Part shown: one piece after another, positions 9,421 through 18,395 of the stretch | How the letters are laid out: each line of letters opens with the position of its first letter | How positions within the stretch are numbered: the first letter of the stretch is position 1 | Source: Bradyrhizobium sp. AZCC 1610 | GTDB lineage: Bacteria > Pseudomonadota > Alphaproteobacteria > Rhizobiales > Xanthobacteraceae | NCBI RefSeq assembly: GCF_036924515.1 | Contig: NZ_JAZHRR010000001.1 | Span: 3,629,001-3,693,000, forward strand | Length of the DNA stretch: 64,000 nt | Direction: 5' to 3' | Program-made: the position numbers and the translations under genes | Notes under the pieces: generated by a model | Database searches by the model: none | Seen by the model: only the letters and a program-made list of their open reading frames with translations | Told to the model about the DNA's origin: nothing

Positions 9421-10116
9421 CTATTTTCGCGTGAAGGCCTCCCGGGCGTCGGTCCCGTCGACCCCGGGCAAGCCGGCCGCCCGGAGCGCGGTGGCCGCCG
9501 TATTGTCGCCCCCAGTCAGCCACGGCAGTTTCGCCTGGATTCCGCGCGTAACCGGCTCGCCCAGCACACCGCCGAAATCGAGCGGCCAGTATCCGTTCGG
9601 CACGACTTCGACCGATACCCCCTGGAGACGATAACCCTTGCCGAGCACCGCTTCGGCATCGTCGGGCGGCACCACCCGCGCGGTGCCGGAATTGGCCGGA
9701 TCGCCAAAGGTGGCGAGCACCGGGATCAGCGCGCCCTTCACCGGCACGATGCCGGTCAACCGGCTCATCTCGCTGAACGGCACGCGCTTGCCGGTGGCCG
9801 CGTTGTAGGCGCGCAAGGCGACGTAGTTTACGTCATCCAGCACGAGCTTCCCGTCGACATGCGCCAGCAGCGCGACAAGGTTCTTGCCCTGCCCGAGTTC
9901 GACGAAAACGGCCTCGCCGAGGGTACGGGTCTGGCCGCGGCGGGTGTAGCTGCGATCGGGATGGACGGCCATCACGCCGGACGCCGATCTGCGCCCCAGC
10001 GGCGTCTCTACCTCGACCGTCAGGCGATATTTGTGGGCAGGCCGGTTGATCCTGATCTGGTCGCCGATCACGAGCGCCGCCAGCAGCGCAATCGGGCCGA
10101 ACCATTTCAGAATCAT
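9421..10116 (-). CDS. Hypothetical exported or membrane-anchored protein
   Basis: 231 residues; family not recognised. It starts with a hydrophobic N-terminus (ILKWFGPIALLAALVIGDQI), a signal anchor or uncleaved signal, then a mainly beta-strand sequence in which a Tyr/Val-rich first half (YRLTVEVETPLGRRSASGVM) resembles a secreted beta-sandwich. No catalytic motif is seen. It is transcribed in the same direction as the amidotransferase gene downstream, with a gap of 123 bases, and divergently from the transporter gene at 10248. Confidence 0.6.
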   Translation of the reverse strand: MILKWFGPIALLAALVIGDQIRINRPAHKYRLTVEVETPLGRRSASGVMAVHPDRSYTRRGQTRTLGEAVFVELGQGKNLVALLAHVDGKLVLDDVNYVALRAYNAATGKRVPFSEMSRLTGIVPVKGALIPVLATFGDPANSGTARVVPPDDAEAVLGKGYRLQGVSVEVVPNGYWPLDFGGVLGEPVTRGIQAKLPWLTGGDNTAATALRAAGLPGVDGTDAREAFTRK

Positions 10117-10247
10117 CTCACCCCTCGCCGCGCCGGATTCATGGCATCGCTTGGCACACGGGATATGTCGGCGTCAAACCGGCGCTTGATACTGGCCGCG
10201 TTTTGGCGAAAGACTGACGGAACGATATTCTGCGAGAAGGAATCAAC

Positions 10248-11375
10248 GTGACAGGTCCGGTTGACAATCGCCTTCAGGCCCGCAGCGATCTGGCATGGGC
10301 GATCTCGGTCGGCGGCATCGGCGTCCTGCTGTTTGCCGGGCTGTTGCTGTTCACCTGGTATTTCGCCGCGACGCTGTTTTTGATCTTTGCCGGCATGCTG
10401 ATCGGCGTCGCGCTCAACGCCATGAGCAACCTGCTCGGGCGCGTCGTCAAGCTCCCCCATTCGCTGCGGCTCACCGTGGTCTGCCTGGTAGTGGCCGGCA
10501 TGCTGTCGGGGATCATTTTTCTCGGAGGCTCCACGATCGCCCAGCAGACGGCCGCGTTGAGCGATACGATCAAATCGCAACTGGTCACCGTCAAGGCGTT
10601 CCTCGAAAGCAACGGCATCGACACCAGCCTGTTCGATTTCGGCACTCTGTCGGCGCCCGCGGACTCTCCTGCGCCGGCGACGCCCAGCGCCGCAGCGACA
10701 CATAGCCTTCCCAGCGCCGGCACCATTGCGGCCAGCGGCGGCGCCATCTTCAGCCAGAGCCTGAAACTGATTCTCGGGACCGTCAGCGCGGTCGGAAATT
10801 TCTTTATCGTGCTGTTTCTGGGTATCGCGTTTGCGACCCAGCCGAGCGTCTACCGCAACGGCCTGTTGTTCATGGCGCCGGCCAAACATCGCCCGCGCGC
10901 GATTCTGATCGTCGACCGGATCGGCGAGACGCTGGAGCGCTGGCTGATTGCGCAGATCATCACCATGATCGTGGTGTTTCTCGTGACCTGGATCGGCCTG
11001 TCGATCATCGGCATCCAGAGTTCGTTCATCCTGGGCATCCAGGCCGGACTTCTCGCCTTCATCCCAACCGTCGGCGCGATTCTCGGCGGGCTGATCGTGG
11101 TGCTGGCGAGCCTCGCCTCCGGATGGGTCGCGGCCCTCTCCGCCTTCATCCTGTTCCTCGGCGTGCACGCGCTGGAAAGCTACGTGCTGACGCCGATCAT
11201 CCAGCGCCAGGCGCTGGATATTCCGCCGGCCACGCTGTTTGCGTTTCAGATACTGCTCGGCGTCGTGTTCGGCATCTGGGGGCTGGCGCTGGCGTTGCCC
11301 CTGATGGCGATCGCCAAGGTGATGATCAACCATTTCAAGGCGGAAGCTGTGCCTGTCGCGATCACGACCGGCTGA
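10248..11375 (+). CDS. AI-2E family (PerM-type) membrane transporter
   Basis: 375-residue polytopic protein of the UPF0118/AI-2E transporter family. Hydrophobic segments occur near residues 17-70 (three helices), 83-100 and, after a long soluble loop with an Ala/Pro-rich insertion near 140-160, at about 175-200 and 225-350. The C-terminal IGLSIIGIQSSFILGIQAGLLAFIP-like region and the LTPIIQRQALDIPP segment are typical of the family. Substrates are poorly defined across the family, so none is assigned. Translation starts at GTG 10248. Confidence 0.85.
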   Translation: MTGPVDNRLQARSDLAWAISVGGIGVLLFAGLLLFTWYFAATLFLIFAGMLIGVALNAMSNLLGRVVKLPHSLRLTVVCLVVAGMLSGIIFLGGSTIAQQTAALSDTIKSQLVTVKAFLESNGIDTSLFDFGTLSAPADSPAPATPSAAATHSLPSAGTIAASGGAIFSQSLKLILGTVSAVGNFFIVLFLGIAFATQPSVYRNGLLFMAPAKHRPRAILIVDRIGETLERWLIAQIITMIVVFLVTWIGLSIIGIQSSFILGIQAGLLAFIPTVGAILGGLIVVLASLASGWVAALSAFILFLGVHALESYVLTPIIQRQALDIPPATLFAFQILLGVVFGIWGLALALPLMAIAKVMINHFKAEAVPVAITTG

Positions 11376-11380
11376 TGACT

Positions 11381-11683
11381 TCAGTCCGCCGTGGTCAGCA
11401 CCGTCTCGGTATGCTCGACTTCGGGCGGCGAAGCAAAATACGGCCCGACCAAAGCGCGCCAGGCGGTGAAATCTTCCGAGCCGCGAAAATCCACCGTGTG
11501 GTTCTCGAGCGTTTCCCATTGCGCCATCAGCCGGTAGCGCTGCGGCTTCTCGATCGATCTGTGCAGCTCAAAGCCCTTGCCGCCCTTGGCACGCAGGAAC
11601 AGCGGACGCGCCTTGGCAACGGCCGCCTCAAAATCCTTCTCGGTGCCGGGCTTGACGTCGATTTGTGCGATTTCGGTGATCAT
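11381..11683 (-). CDS. Antibiotic biosynthesis monooxygenase (ABM) domain protein
   Basis: 100-residue dimeric alpha/beta-barrel (ABM family) protein. MITEIAQIDVKPGTEKDFEAAV is the typical first strand and helix, and the central RYRLMAQWETLENHTVDFRGS region forms the second half of the ferredoxin-like fold. Members act as quinol or haem-type monooxygenases or as stress-linked proteins; no substrate can be given. It converges with the AI-2E gene, with six bases between stop codons. Confidence 0.8.
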   Translation of the reverse strand: MITEIAQIDVKPGTEKDFEAAVAKARPLFLRAKGGKGFELHRSIEKPQRYRLMAQWETLENHTVDFRGSEDFTAWRALVGPYFASPPEVEHTETVLTTAD

Positions 11684-11896
11684 CGGAGTTACGCCTTCTC
11701 ATGAGAATTCGCGTGTCTAGCCCAGCCGCCTAAAAAGCAAAAGGCAGATGCACCCCATCTGAGTTGCTGCGACGCACGCTGGCGGCACCAAGCATGACGA
11801 AATCGTGCAGGCGACATGCTCTCGCCTCAACCCTGTTTGGTGTAGGCTCGCGCCAAACAACGAGCGGCAAGCTCGCGGACCGCAGGGAGAGAAATC

Positions 11897-14044
11897 ATGA
11901 ACCTCAATCGGATCCTGTTTTCCTTCACCCTGGCCGCGGCGGGCGTGCTCACCTTGGCGGCGCCATCGCGCGCCCAGCAGCCGGCGACGGTCGCGATCGA
12001 CAACGACGACATCGGCGGCGTGGTAGCCGGCCCCAACGGCCCCGAAGCCGGCGTCTGGGTGATCGCGGAGACCAACGAGTTGCCGACAAAATTCGCCAAG
12101 ATCGTCGTCACCGACGATCAGGGACGCTACGTGATCCCGGACCTGCCACTGAGCGTGAACTACGCGCTCTGGGTCCGCGGCTACGGGTTGGTGGACTCGC
12201 CGAAGCTGCGGGCCAAGCCCGGCCAGCAGGTCAATCTCACGGCGGTGCCGGCGCCAAACGACGCGGCGGCGGCCCATTATTACTCGGCGATCTACTGGTA
12301 CACGATGATGAAGATCCCGCCGGCAAAGGATTTCGGCGGCAGCACCGAGATTCCGAAGGAGATCACGCAAGACATCTGGCGCCAGCGGATGAACAATGTC
12401 GACTGCATCGGCTGCCATCAACTTGGCCAGGAATCCACGCGTACCATCCCGGGTGCGTTCGGCGAATTCAAGTCGCACGAAGAAGCCTGGGTGCGCCGCG
12501 TCTCCTCAGGCCAAACCGGGGAATGGATGGTGAACCGGCTCGCTGGCCAGCTCGGCGGCGTGCCGTTCAAGTATTTCGGCGACTGGACCGACCGGGTTGC
12601 CAAGGGCGAGCTACCAAAGTCCAAACCGCCGCGGCCGACCGGCATCGAGCGCAATATCGTCATCTCGTCGTGGGAATGGGCGACCGAGAAGCACTTCGTC
12701 CATGATCTGATTTCCTCGGACCGGCGCTATCCGACCGTCAACGCCTACGGCCCGCTGTACGGCGCGAACGAATACTCGTCCGACGACATGCCGATTCTTG
12801 ATCCGAAGACCCACAAGGTGACGTTCTCGAAAATGCCGGTCGCCGATCCCAATGCGCCGGAATCGTTCGGCCCGCCGCTCCATGGCACGGCCGGGCTCAA
12901 TCCGGTCAGCCCCTCTCCCTATTGGGGCGATGAGAAGATCTGGAGCCAGCGCGCCAACAATCATAACAGCATGTTGGACAAGAAGGGCCGCGTGTGGCTG
13001 GCGGCGGCGGTGCGCGGCATCGAAAATCCGGCTTACTGCCGCAAAGGGTCGGACCATCCGTCGGCCAAGGCCTTCCCGCTCGAACGCTCAGGCCGGCAAG
13101 TGACGGTGTTCGATCCCAAAACCCAAAAATACAGCTTCATCGACACCTGCTTCGGCACCCATCATCCGCAGTTCGGCTACGATGCCGATGATACGCTTTG
13201 GCTCTCGGGGACCGGCCCGGTCGCCGGCTGGGTCAACATCAGGCTATGGGACGAGACCGGCGATGCCGTCAAAGCGCAAGGCTGGGCGCCGTTCGTTCTG
13301 GACACCAACGGCAACGGCAAGGTCGACGAATACACCGAGCCGGGGGCACCGGCGCAGGCAGGCAGAGACATGCGGATCGCAGGTTCAGGCCCCTACGCCG
13401 TGATGCCGCATCCGACCGACGGCTCGGTCTGGTACACCGTCAACGTGTTCGTCGGCCCACCCGGCTTCATGCGCTTCGACCCCAAAACCAAACTATCGGA
13501 GTTTTATGCCATTCCGAAGGAAGGCATCGGCGTCCGCGGCGGCGACATCGACAAGGACGGCGTGCTCTGGGGCTCGGGCTCGAACGGCAGCCTGATCCGC
13601 TTCGATCGCAGCAAATGCAAGAGCCCGCTGAACGGGCCGAATGCGACCGGCAACCACTGCCCAGAGGGCTTCTCCTACTTCAAGTATCCGGGACCCGGTT
13701 TCGAAGGCTTCGAGAACTCCAGCGCCGAGGCGAGCTATTACACCTGGGTTGATCACCACAACACGAGCGGCCTCGGCGAGAACATCCCGATCTCCACCGC
13801 CAACCTCAACGACGGCTTCGTTGCCTTCAAGGACGGGCAGATGGTGATGCTGCGTATCCCCTATCCACTCGGCTTTTTTGCCAAGGGCCTCGACGGACGC
13901 ATTGACGATGCGGGTGCAGGCTGGAAAGGGCGCGGGCTGTGGAGTTCAAGCGGCGACCGCACACCCTGGCTGATGGAGGGCGGCAAGGGCTCAAAACCGC
14001 GGGCGGTGCATATTCAGGTACGCCCCGATCCGTTGGCGAAGTAA
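11897..14044 (+). CDS. Exported protein with carboxypeptidase-regulatory-like domain, haem-c motif and Vgb-type propeller
   Basis: 715-residue periplasmic protein. A Sec signal (MNLNRILFSFTLAAAGVLT, Ala-x-Ala cleavage before QQPAT) leads into an Ig-like carboxypeptidase regulatory domain (about residues 35-110, GPEAGVWVIAET and DDQGRYVIPDLP). C170-I-G-C-H174 is a c-type haem motif (VDCIGCHQLG). The remainder (about 260-700) carries repeated W/F-DPKT and DGSVWYT units typical of a streptogramin-lyase-like (Vgb) beta-propeller. This suggests a haem-containing sensor or dehydrogenase-like protein; the substrate is unknown. An upstream GGGAGAGA ribosome site supports the ATG. The gene appears to be single. 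Confidence 0.75.
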   Translation: MNLNRILFSFTLAAAGVLTLAAPSRAQQPATVAIDNDDIGGVVAGPNGPEAGVWVIAETNELPTKFAKIVVTDDQGRYVIPDLPLSVNYALWVRGYGLVDSPKLRAKPGQQVNLTAVPAPNDAAAAHYYSAIYWYTMMKIPPAKDFGGSTEIPKEITQDIWRQRMNNVDCIGCHQLGQESTRTIPGAFGEFKSHEEAWVRRVSSGQTGEWMVNRLAGQLGGVPFKYFGDWTDRVAKGELPKSKPPRPTGIERNIVISSWEWATEKHFVHDLISSDRRYPTVNAYGPLYGANEYSSDDMPILDPKTHKVTFSKMPVADPNAPESFGPPLHGTAGLNPVSPSPYWGDEKIWSQRANNHNSMLDKKGRVWLAAAVRGIENPAYCRKGSDHPSAKAFPLERSGRQVTVFDPKTQKYSFIDTCFGTHHPQFGYDADDTLWLSGTGPVAGWVNIRLWDETGDAVKAQGWAPFVLDTNGNGKVDEYTEPGAPAQAGRDMRIAGSGPYAVMPHPTDGSVWYTVNVFVGPPGFMRFDPKTKLSEFYAIPKEGIGVRGGDIDKDGVLWGSGSNGSLIRFDRSKCKSPLNGPNATGNHCPEGFSYFKYPGPGFEGFENSSAEASYYTWVDHHNTSGLGENIPISTANLNDGFVAFKDGQMVMLRIPYPLGFFAKGLDGRIDDAGAGWKGRGLWSSSGDRTPWLMEGGKGSKPRAVHIQVRPDPLAK

Positions 14045-14056
14045 AGGGATCAGCGG

Positions 14057-14293
14057 CTAGCCGAACAGCAGCACCGTGCCGGCTACTATCAACGCACAGC
14101 CGATGAACATGATGGCAGGCCAGCGCATTCTGCGTTGATCATAACGCCCCTGCGCACGACGCTCGGTGATGAGCGCCATCTCGAATTCTTCCGAGGTCGA
14201 AAACCTGCAGCCAAAACCGCCGCGGGCCGAAGTTGCTGCCGCTTCGAGCGACATCAACGCCGCCTGGGAATTTCGTCTGCGCGTTGAATCCAT
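14057..14293 (-). CDS. Small hypothetical membrane protein
   Basis: 78 residues with one C-terminal transmembrane helix (about 58-77, WPAIMFIGCALIVAGTVLLFG) after a polar, Arg-rich N-terminal part. Tail-anchored topology is likely. It sits between two convergently placed larger genes. It may be real because it fills the gap and has a clean membrane segment, but I do not recognise a family. Confidence 0.5.
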   Translation of the reverse strand: MDSTRRRNSQAALMSLEAAATSARGGFGCRFSTSEEFEMALITERRAQGRYDQRRMRWPAIMFIGCALIVAGTVLLFG

Positions 14294-14412
14294 AACGCAG
14301 ATGATATGGACGGAATGGTAAACGGGAGGTTACCGCGCGCCATTTCCGAAAGAGACCGATCCAAAAGTGTTGGATCAATCTCCGGAGATATCGCCTTGTT
14401 TAAGCGCGACGT

Positions 14413-15630
14413 TCAGGTGGTCGCCGGCACCGGGCGTGGCGAAGCTGCGCGACCCGCGGTCTTGCGCCGCCAGTTCTCCAGCGAGAGCGGCAGCTCTTCC
14501 GCGGCCTCGACCTGGTTACGGCCGCCGCGTTTGGCCTGGTAGAGCGCGGTATCGGCCGCCGCCAGCAGCACTTCCAGCTCCGTGCCCGCCGGTCCGCCGG
14601 CGACGCCGATGCTGACGGTGGTGTCGACCGGGCCTTCCTCGCAGACGATGCCGGACGCCTCGAACGCCTCGCGCACGCGCTCGGCCACGATCACGCCCTC
14701 GTCCAGCGAACACGCCAACAACGCCGCGAACTCCTCGCCGCCGATCCGCCCCGACAGGTCGCTGATGCGCAAATTGCTGACCACGACAGTAGAGAACAAT
14801 TTGAGGATCTCGTCGCCCGCCGGATGGCCGAAGCGGTCGTTGATGCTCTTGAAATGGTCGATGTCGAAAATCATTACCGTCACCGGCCGCCCCGCAGCGG
14901 CCTCGCGTTCGATCACCCGGTTGCTGGCTTCCGAAAAACCGCGGCGATTCAACATTCCACTCAGCGGATCGACCGAAGCCGCGGTCTTGTGCACCGTCAC
15001 GGCGCGGTCCGACACCAGCATGAAGATGACGAACACCGTGCCGATCGCGTACAGCACCAGTTCGATCGAGAACGCCGTCACCCAAATGCTGCTGGTGAAG
15101 GTTTCGTCATGCGGGCGCAGCAGACTGCCGAGCAGGATCGGCAGCGCCAGCACGCAACCATGCATCACGGGCACGACAATCGTCGGCCAGCGCTTGTGCA
15201 TCGTCCGCCGCCGTTCGCTCCACAATTCGGAAGCCGTCAGCCCCGCATAGATCGCCACGATCGCCGCGCCGACGATCAGCCGCATGGCGGGATTCAATGA
15301 TGGCGCAGCCAGCACCATGCCGACCCAGGCGACCGCGCCAAACAACAGCCCCGGCAGATTCGGCTTGCGGCCGTGGAAGACGCGCGCGGCGTTCCAGACC
15401 ATGCCGCAGGCCACGAAGCCGAGCGCATGCAGCGCCAGCAACAGCGGCTCGCCGAGTTTGGCGCCCCCGATGGTCCAGATCGCCACCGACGATGCGCCAA
15501 GCAGATAGGCCGTCCCCCACCACTTCAAGGCTGAAATGTCTTCCTGCTTGCCGAACAGCAGCAGCATGGCCCCGAGCATGCCTGCGACCATCGTGGCAAA
15601 CAGATATAACGTGGACGTATCGAACGACAT
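14413..15630 (-). CDS. Membrane-bound diguanylate cyclase (GGDEF)
   Basis: 405-residue inner-membrane enzyme making cyclic di-GMP from GTP. About eight hydrophobic helices fill residues 1-215 as an integral sensor region (LYLFATMVAGMLGAMLLLFG first), followed by a GGDEF domain. The active-site signature is GGEEF (in RIGGEEFAALLA), and an RxxD inhibitory site (RISD) stands exactly five residues before it, so product feedback inhibition is expected. FDIDHFKSIND and GHPAGDEILK are also typical. The start at 15630 (MSFDTSTLY) begins directly at the first helix; the frame is open to 15708. Confidence 0.92.
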   Translation of the reverse strand: MSFDTSTLYLFATMVAGMLGAMLLLFGKQEDISALKWWGTAYLLGASSVAIWTIGGAKLGEPLLLALHALGFVACGMVWNAARVFHGRKPNLPGLLFGAVAWVGMVLAAPSLNPAMRLIVGAAIVAIYAGLTASELWSERRRTMHKRWPTIVVPVMHGCVLALPILLGSLLRPHDETFTSSIWVTAFSIELVLYAIGTVFVIFMLVSDRAVTVHKTAASVDPLSGMLNRRGFSEASNRVIEREAAAGRPVTVMIFDIDHFKSINDRFGHPAGDEILKLFSTVVVSNLRISDLSGRIGGEEFAALLACSLDEGVIVAERVREAFEASGIVCEEGPVDTTVSIGVAGGPAGTELEVLLAAADTALYQAKRGGRNQVEAAEELPLSLENWRRKTAGRAASPRPVPATT

Positions 15631-15792
15631 GGGCTCACCCGAACGCGTGTGATGCAACTTGTTCGGCGCACACTGAAATGCAATTTCGCGCCAGCGCATC
15701 CGGGACACTAGGAGCGCCGTGTTCCAATTTCGTTTGTGCAGGTAAGCAAGTTTTCACGAAAATCCGTGGTAACCCATCACTAAATAGTAAGC

Positions 15793-15820
15793 AAAAAGGG
15801 CGCCGATCGGCGCCCTTTTT
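15793..15820 (-). terminator. Terminator of the rplM-rpsI operon
   Basis: A perfect palindrome with arms AAAAAGGGCGCCGA and TCGGCGCCCTTTTT, 43 bases past the rpsI stop codon. It reads as a terminator on both strands. Confidence 0.85.
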
Positions 15821-15863
15821 CGTCTGGTGAATGCAGCCACCGCTGCAAATTTTAGCGAAACAA

Positions 15864-16340
15864 TTAGCGCTTCGAGAACTGGAACGACTTGCGCGCTTTC
15901 GCCCGGCCGTACTTCTTGCGCTCCACGGTGCGGGAGTCGCGGGTCAGGAAGCCGCCCTTCTTGAGGACGCCGCGCAGATCCGGCTCGAAATTGGTCAGCG
16001 CCTTGGAGATGCCGTGACGCACGGCACCCGCCTGGCCCGACAGACCGCCGCCGGCGACCGTGCAGATGACGTCGTACTGGCCGGCGCGTGCGGCGGCGAC
16101 CAGCGGCTGCTGGATCAGCATCCTCAGAACGGGGCGGGCGAAATAGATCTCGACTTCGCGGGTGTTGACCACGATTTTGCCGGCGCCCGGCTTGATCCAG
16201 ACGCGGGCGACCGCGTCCTTGCGCTTGCCGGTGGCATAGGCACGGCCGTATTTGTCGACCTTCTTGACGTATTTCGGCGCTTCCGGAGCGGCCGTCTTCA
16301 GCGACGCCAACTGGTCGAGCGACTGCATGGTATCCGACAT
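15864..16340 (-). CDS. rpsI: 30S ribosomal protein S9
   Basis: 158-residue S9 of the small subunit, whose C-terminal tail reaches the P-site tRNA. Recognised by [14 protein letters not shown], the [15 protein letters not shown] loop and the basic tail ending [11 protein letters not shown]. The N-terminal extension (about 30 residues) is usual in alphaproteobacteria. It lies one base after rplM and is translated from the same mRNA, which ends at the terminator at 15793. Confidence 0.98.
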   Translation of the reverse strand: MSDTMQSLDQLASLKTAAPEAPKYVKKVDKYGRAYATGKRKDAVARVWIKPGAGKIVVNTREVEIYFARPVLRMLIQQPLVAAARAGQYDVICTVAGGGLSGQAGAVRHGISKALTNFEPDLRGVLKKGGFLTRDSRTVERKKYGRAKARKSFQFSKR

Positions 16341-16341
16341 C

Positions 16342-16806
16342 TTATGCGGCCCTCATGTTCTTGCGGTTCATCGAAGCGATATCAACCTTCTCGGGCTGCT
16401 GGGCTTCATGCGGATGTTCGGCGCCGGGATAAACGCGCAGATTGCCCATCTGCACGCGGCCGAGCGGACCGCGCGGAACCATGCGCTCGATGGCCTTCTC
16501 GAGCACGCGCTCGGGGAAGCGACCTTCGAGGATCGACTTCGCGGTGCGTTCCTTGATGCCGCCGATGAAGCCGGTGTGCTTGTAGTAGACCTTGTTGTCG
16601 CGCTTGCGACCGGTCAGCACGACATGCGCCGCGTTGATGATGACGACGTTGTCGCCGCAATCGACGTGGGGCGTGTAGGTCGGGAGGTGTTTGCCGCGCA
16701 GCCGCATGGCGACGAGGGTGGCGAGCCGGCCGACCACCAAACCCTTGGCGTCGATCAAGACCCACTTCTTCGTCACATCGGCGGGCTTTGCCGAATAGGT
16801 TTTCAT
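16342..16806 (-). CDS. rplM: 50S ribosomal protein L13
   Basis: 154-residue L13, an early assembly protein of the large subunit. Diagnostic stretches are [41 protein letters not shown] and [10 protein letters not shown]. First gene of the rplM-rpsI operon, with a strong promoter at 16860-16888. Confidence 0.98.
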   Translation of the reverse strand: MKTYSAKPADVTKKWVLIDAKGLVVGRLATLVAMRLRGKHLPTYTPHVDCGDNVVIINAAHVVLTGRKRDNKVYYKHTGFIGGIKERTAKSILEGRFPERVLEKAIERMVPRGPLGRVQMGNLRVYPGAEHPHEAQQPEKVDIASMNRKNMRAA

Positions 16807-16859
16807 GTGAGGAAATCCGTGAAAATGGAAATCGGCGCCAGATGCGCCGAACTGGCGGG

Positions 16860-16888
16860 TTTCTAGAGAACGGCGCGGCGTCCGTCAA
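16860..16888 (-). promoter_or_regulatory. Sigma-70 promoter of rplM-rpsI
   Basis: On the minus strand a TTGACG -35 box (16883-16888) and a TAGAAA -10 box (16860-16865) are separated by exactly 17 bases, leaving a leader of about 45-50 bases before rplM. Near-consensus strength fits a ribosomal protein operon. Confidence 0.75.
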
Positions 16889-16960
16889 CGCCAAGATGCA
16901 TAAATTAAAGCTGCAAAAACAATCGCTTATAAATATGGTGCAATATTACCGCTAAAAACC

Positions 16961-17389
16961 CTATGTATTTGGAATGGAGTAGGTCACCGTCACATGGGCG
17001 ATCGGATCGGGCGATGATCCCGACAGCAGGTTGACCTCGCCGACCGCCAGCCGCTTGCCGAGCTTCAACAGCCGCGCCGCGGCCAGCACGTCCTGCCCCG
17101 GCAGACCCTTGCGCAGGAAATTGATGTTGAGATTGGTCGTCACGGCAAGCCCCACCGGGCCGATTGCCGAGAGAAGCACCACATACATCGCGAAATCGGC
17201 CATCGCCATCAGCGTCGGCCCCGACACCGTGCCGCCTGGACGTAGCATGCGCTCGTCATAGCGCCGCCGCAGCAGGCAGGTCTCGCCATCGGCGCTCTCG
17301 ATGGTGATATCGCCATCGCTGAAGGCTTGCGGAAATTCCTCGCGGAGGAACTTCTCCAGCTCAGCCACGCTCATTTTCGCTGCCGCCAT
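16961..17389 (-). CDS. PaaI/YdgA-type hotdog thioesterase
   Basis: 142-residue hotdog-fold protein, likely an acyl-CoA thioesterase. The family signature is RPGGTVSGPTLMAMADFAMYVVL (the GxxxxxLADxA/MADFA region) followed by AVTTNLNINFLRKG and a closing strand AHVTVTYSIP. It is transcribed divergently from the enoyl-CoA hydratase gene, and both act on CoA thioesters, so a joint role in fatty-acid or aromatic-acid degradation is plausible but not shown. Confidence 0.85.
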   Translation of the reverse strand: MAAAKMSVAELEKFLREEFPQAFSDGDITIESADGETCLLRRRYDERMLRPGGTVSGPTLMAMADFAMYVVLLSAIGPVGLAVTTNLNINFLRKGLPGQDVLAAARLLKLGKRLAVGEVNLLSGSSPDPIAHVTVTYSIPNT

Positions 17390-17475
17390 GCCGCCCCTGC
17401 CCTCGATTCAGGCTGCCTGTTACATTAGGTTGTCATCAAAGCCCAAATAAAAATCTCGGAGTGGAAACCTCAGAA

Positions 17476-18300
17476 ATGCCCGCCCAGACCGCTCGCGCAC
17501 CCACACCGCAACCTCCGATCCTGCTGCAGGAAAACGTCGGCAGCATCCGCCTGCTCACCCTCAACCGGCCGGCGGCGCGCAACAGCCTGTCGGAGGGTCT
17601 GATCGCCGAGCTGCACGGCGCGCTGAAGCAAATCCATGACGACAACAGCGTCCGCGCCGTCGTCATCGCGGCCAACGGCCCGGCCTTCTCCGCAGGCCAC
17701 GACATGAAGGAACTGACCGCCCGCCGCAGCGATTCCGATCGTGGCCGCGCCTATTTTGGGCAGATCATGAACGCCTGCAGCGCGATGATGCAGGCTGTCG
17801 TGCATCTGCCGAAGCCTGTCGTCGCCGCCGTGCAGGGCGTCGCGACGGCCGCCGGCTGCCAGCTCGTGGCGAGCTGCGATCTCGCGGTCGCCTCCGAGGC
17901 CGCAGGCTTCGCCACTCCCGGCGTCGATATCGGCCTGTTCTGTTCGACGCCCATGGTGGCGCTGTCGCGCAACATCCCGCGCAAGCAGGCGATGGAGATG
18001 CTGCTCACGGGCGAGCCGATCTCGGCTGTGACGGCGAAGAATATCGGCCTCGTCAACCGCGTCGTCGCCGCCGGCACCGAACGCGATGCGGCGATCGCGC
18101 TGGCGCAGAAGGTCGCGCTCAAGTCCGCCTATACCGTCAAGCTTGGCAAGGAGGCGTTCTATCGGCAGGCCGAAATGAGCCTTGCCGACGCCTATCGCTA
18201 TACGGCGGAAGTGATGACCGAGAACATGATGGCGCGCGACGCCGAGGAAGGCATCGGCGCCTTCATCGAGAAGCGTGAACCGAAGTGGCAGGATAAGTGA
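17476..18300 (+). CDS. Enoyl-CoA hydratase/isomerase family protein
   Basis: Crotonase-fold CoA-dependent enzyme, about 274 residues. Visible: the oxyanion-hole strands AFSAGHDMKEL and VQGVATAAGCQLVASCDLAVAS, and a C-terminal helix region ending EKREPKWQDK as in enoyl-CoA hydratases. The substrate is open, because the first catalytic Glu of classic crotonases is not clearly placed here (AAGCQLV rather than AxGGGxE). The start is uncertain: GTG at 17461 leaves no room for the GGAG ribosome site, so ATG at 17476 is used. Confidence 0.85.
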   Translation: MPAQTARAPTPQPPILLQENVGSIRLLTLNRPAARNSLSEGLIAELHGALKQIHDDNSVRAVVIAANGPAFSAGHDMKELTARRSDSDRGRAYFGQIMNACSAMMQAVVHLPKPVVAAVQGVATAAGCQLVASCDLAVASEAAGFATPGVDIGLFCSTPMVALSRNIPRKQAMEMLLTGEPISAVTAKNIGLVNRVVAAGTERDAAIALAQKVALKSAYTVKLGKEAFYRQAEMSLADAYRYTAEVMTENMMARDAEEGIGAFIEKREPKWQDK

Positions 18301-18303
18301 TCC

Positions 18304-18381
18304 GTCATTGCGAGCGAAGCAATCCATGGCGCCACGCGCAGAAAGAATGGATTGCTTCGTCGCTTCGCTCCTCGCAATGAC
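18304..18381. repeat. REP-like palindrome, family B copy 1
   Basis: Inverted repeat of the GTCATTGCGAGCGAAGC type: the outer arms GTCATTGCGAG and CTCGCAATGAC and the inner arms GAAGCAATCCAT and ATGGATTGCTTC enclose a short variable loop. Related copies are at 30336, 36365 and 42283. It sits right after the hydratase stop codon. Confidence 0.85.
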
Positions 18382-18395
18382 GCAAGAGGATACAG

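Noticed and set aside
8407..10251. A 614-codon open frame on the plus strand
   Set aside because: It lies opposite the amidotransferase and hypothetical genes, lacks any family motif, and is rich in Arg/Ala/Asp/His as expected for an antisense shadow in GC-rich DNA.
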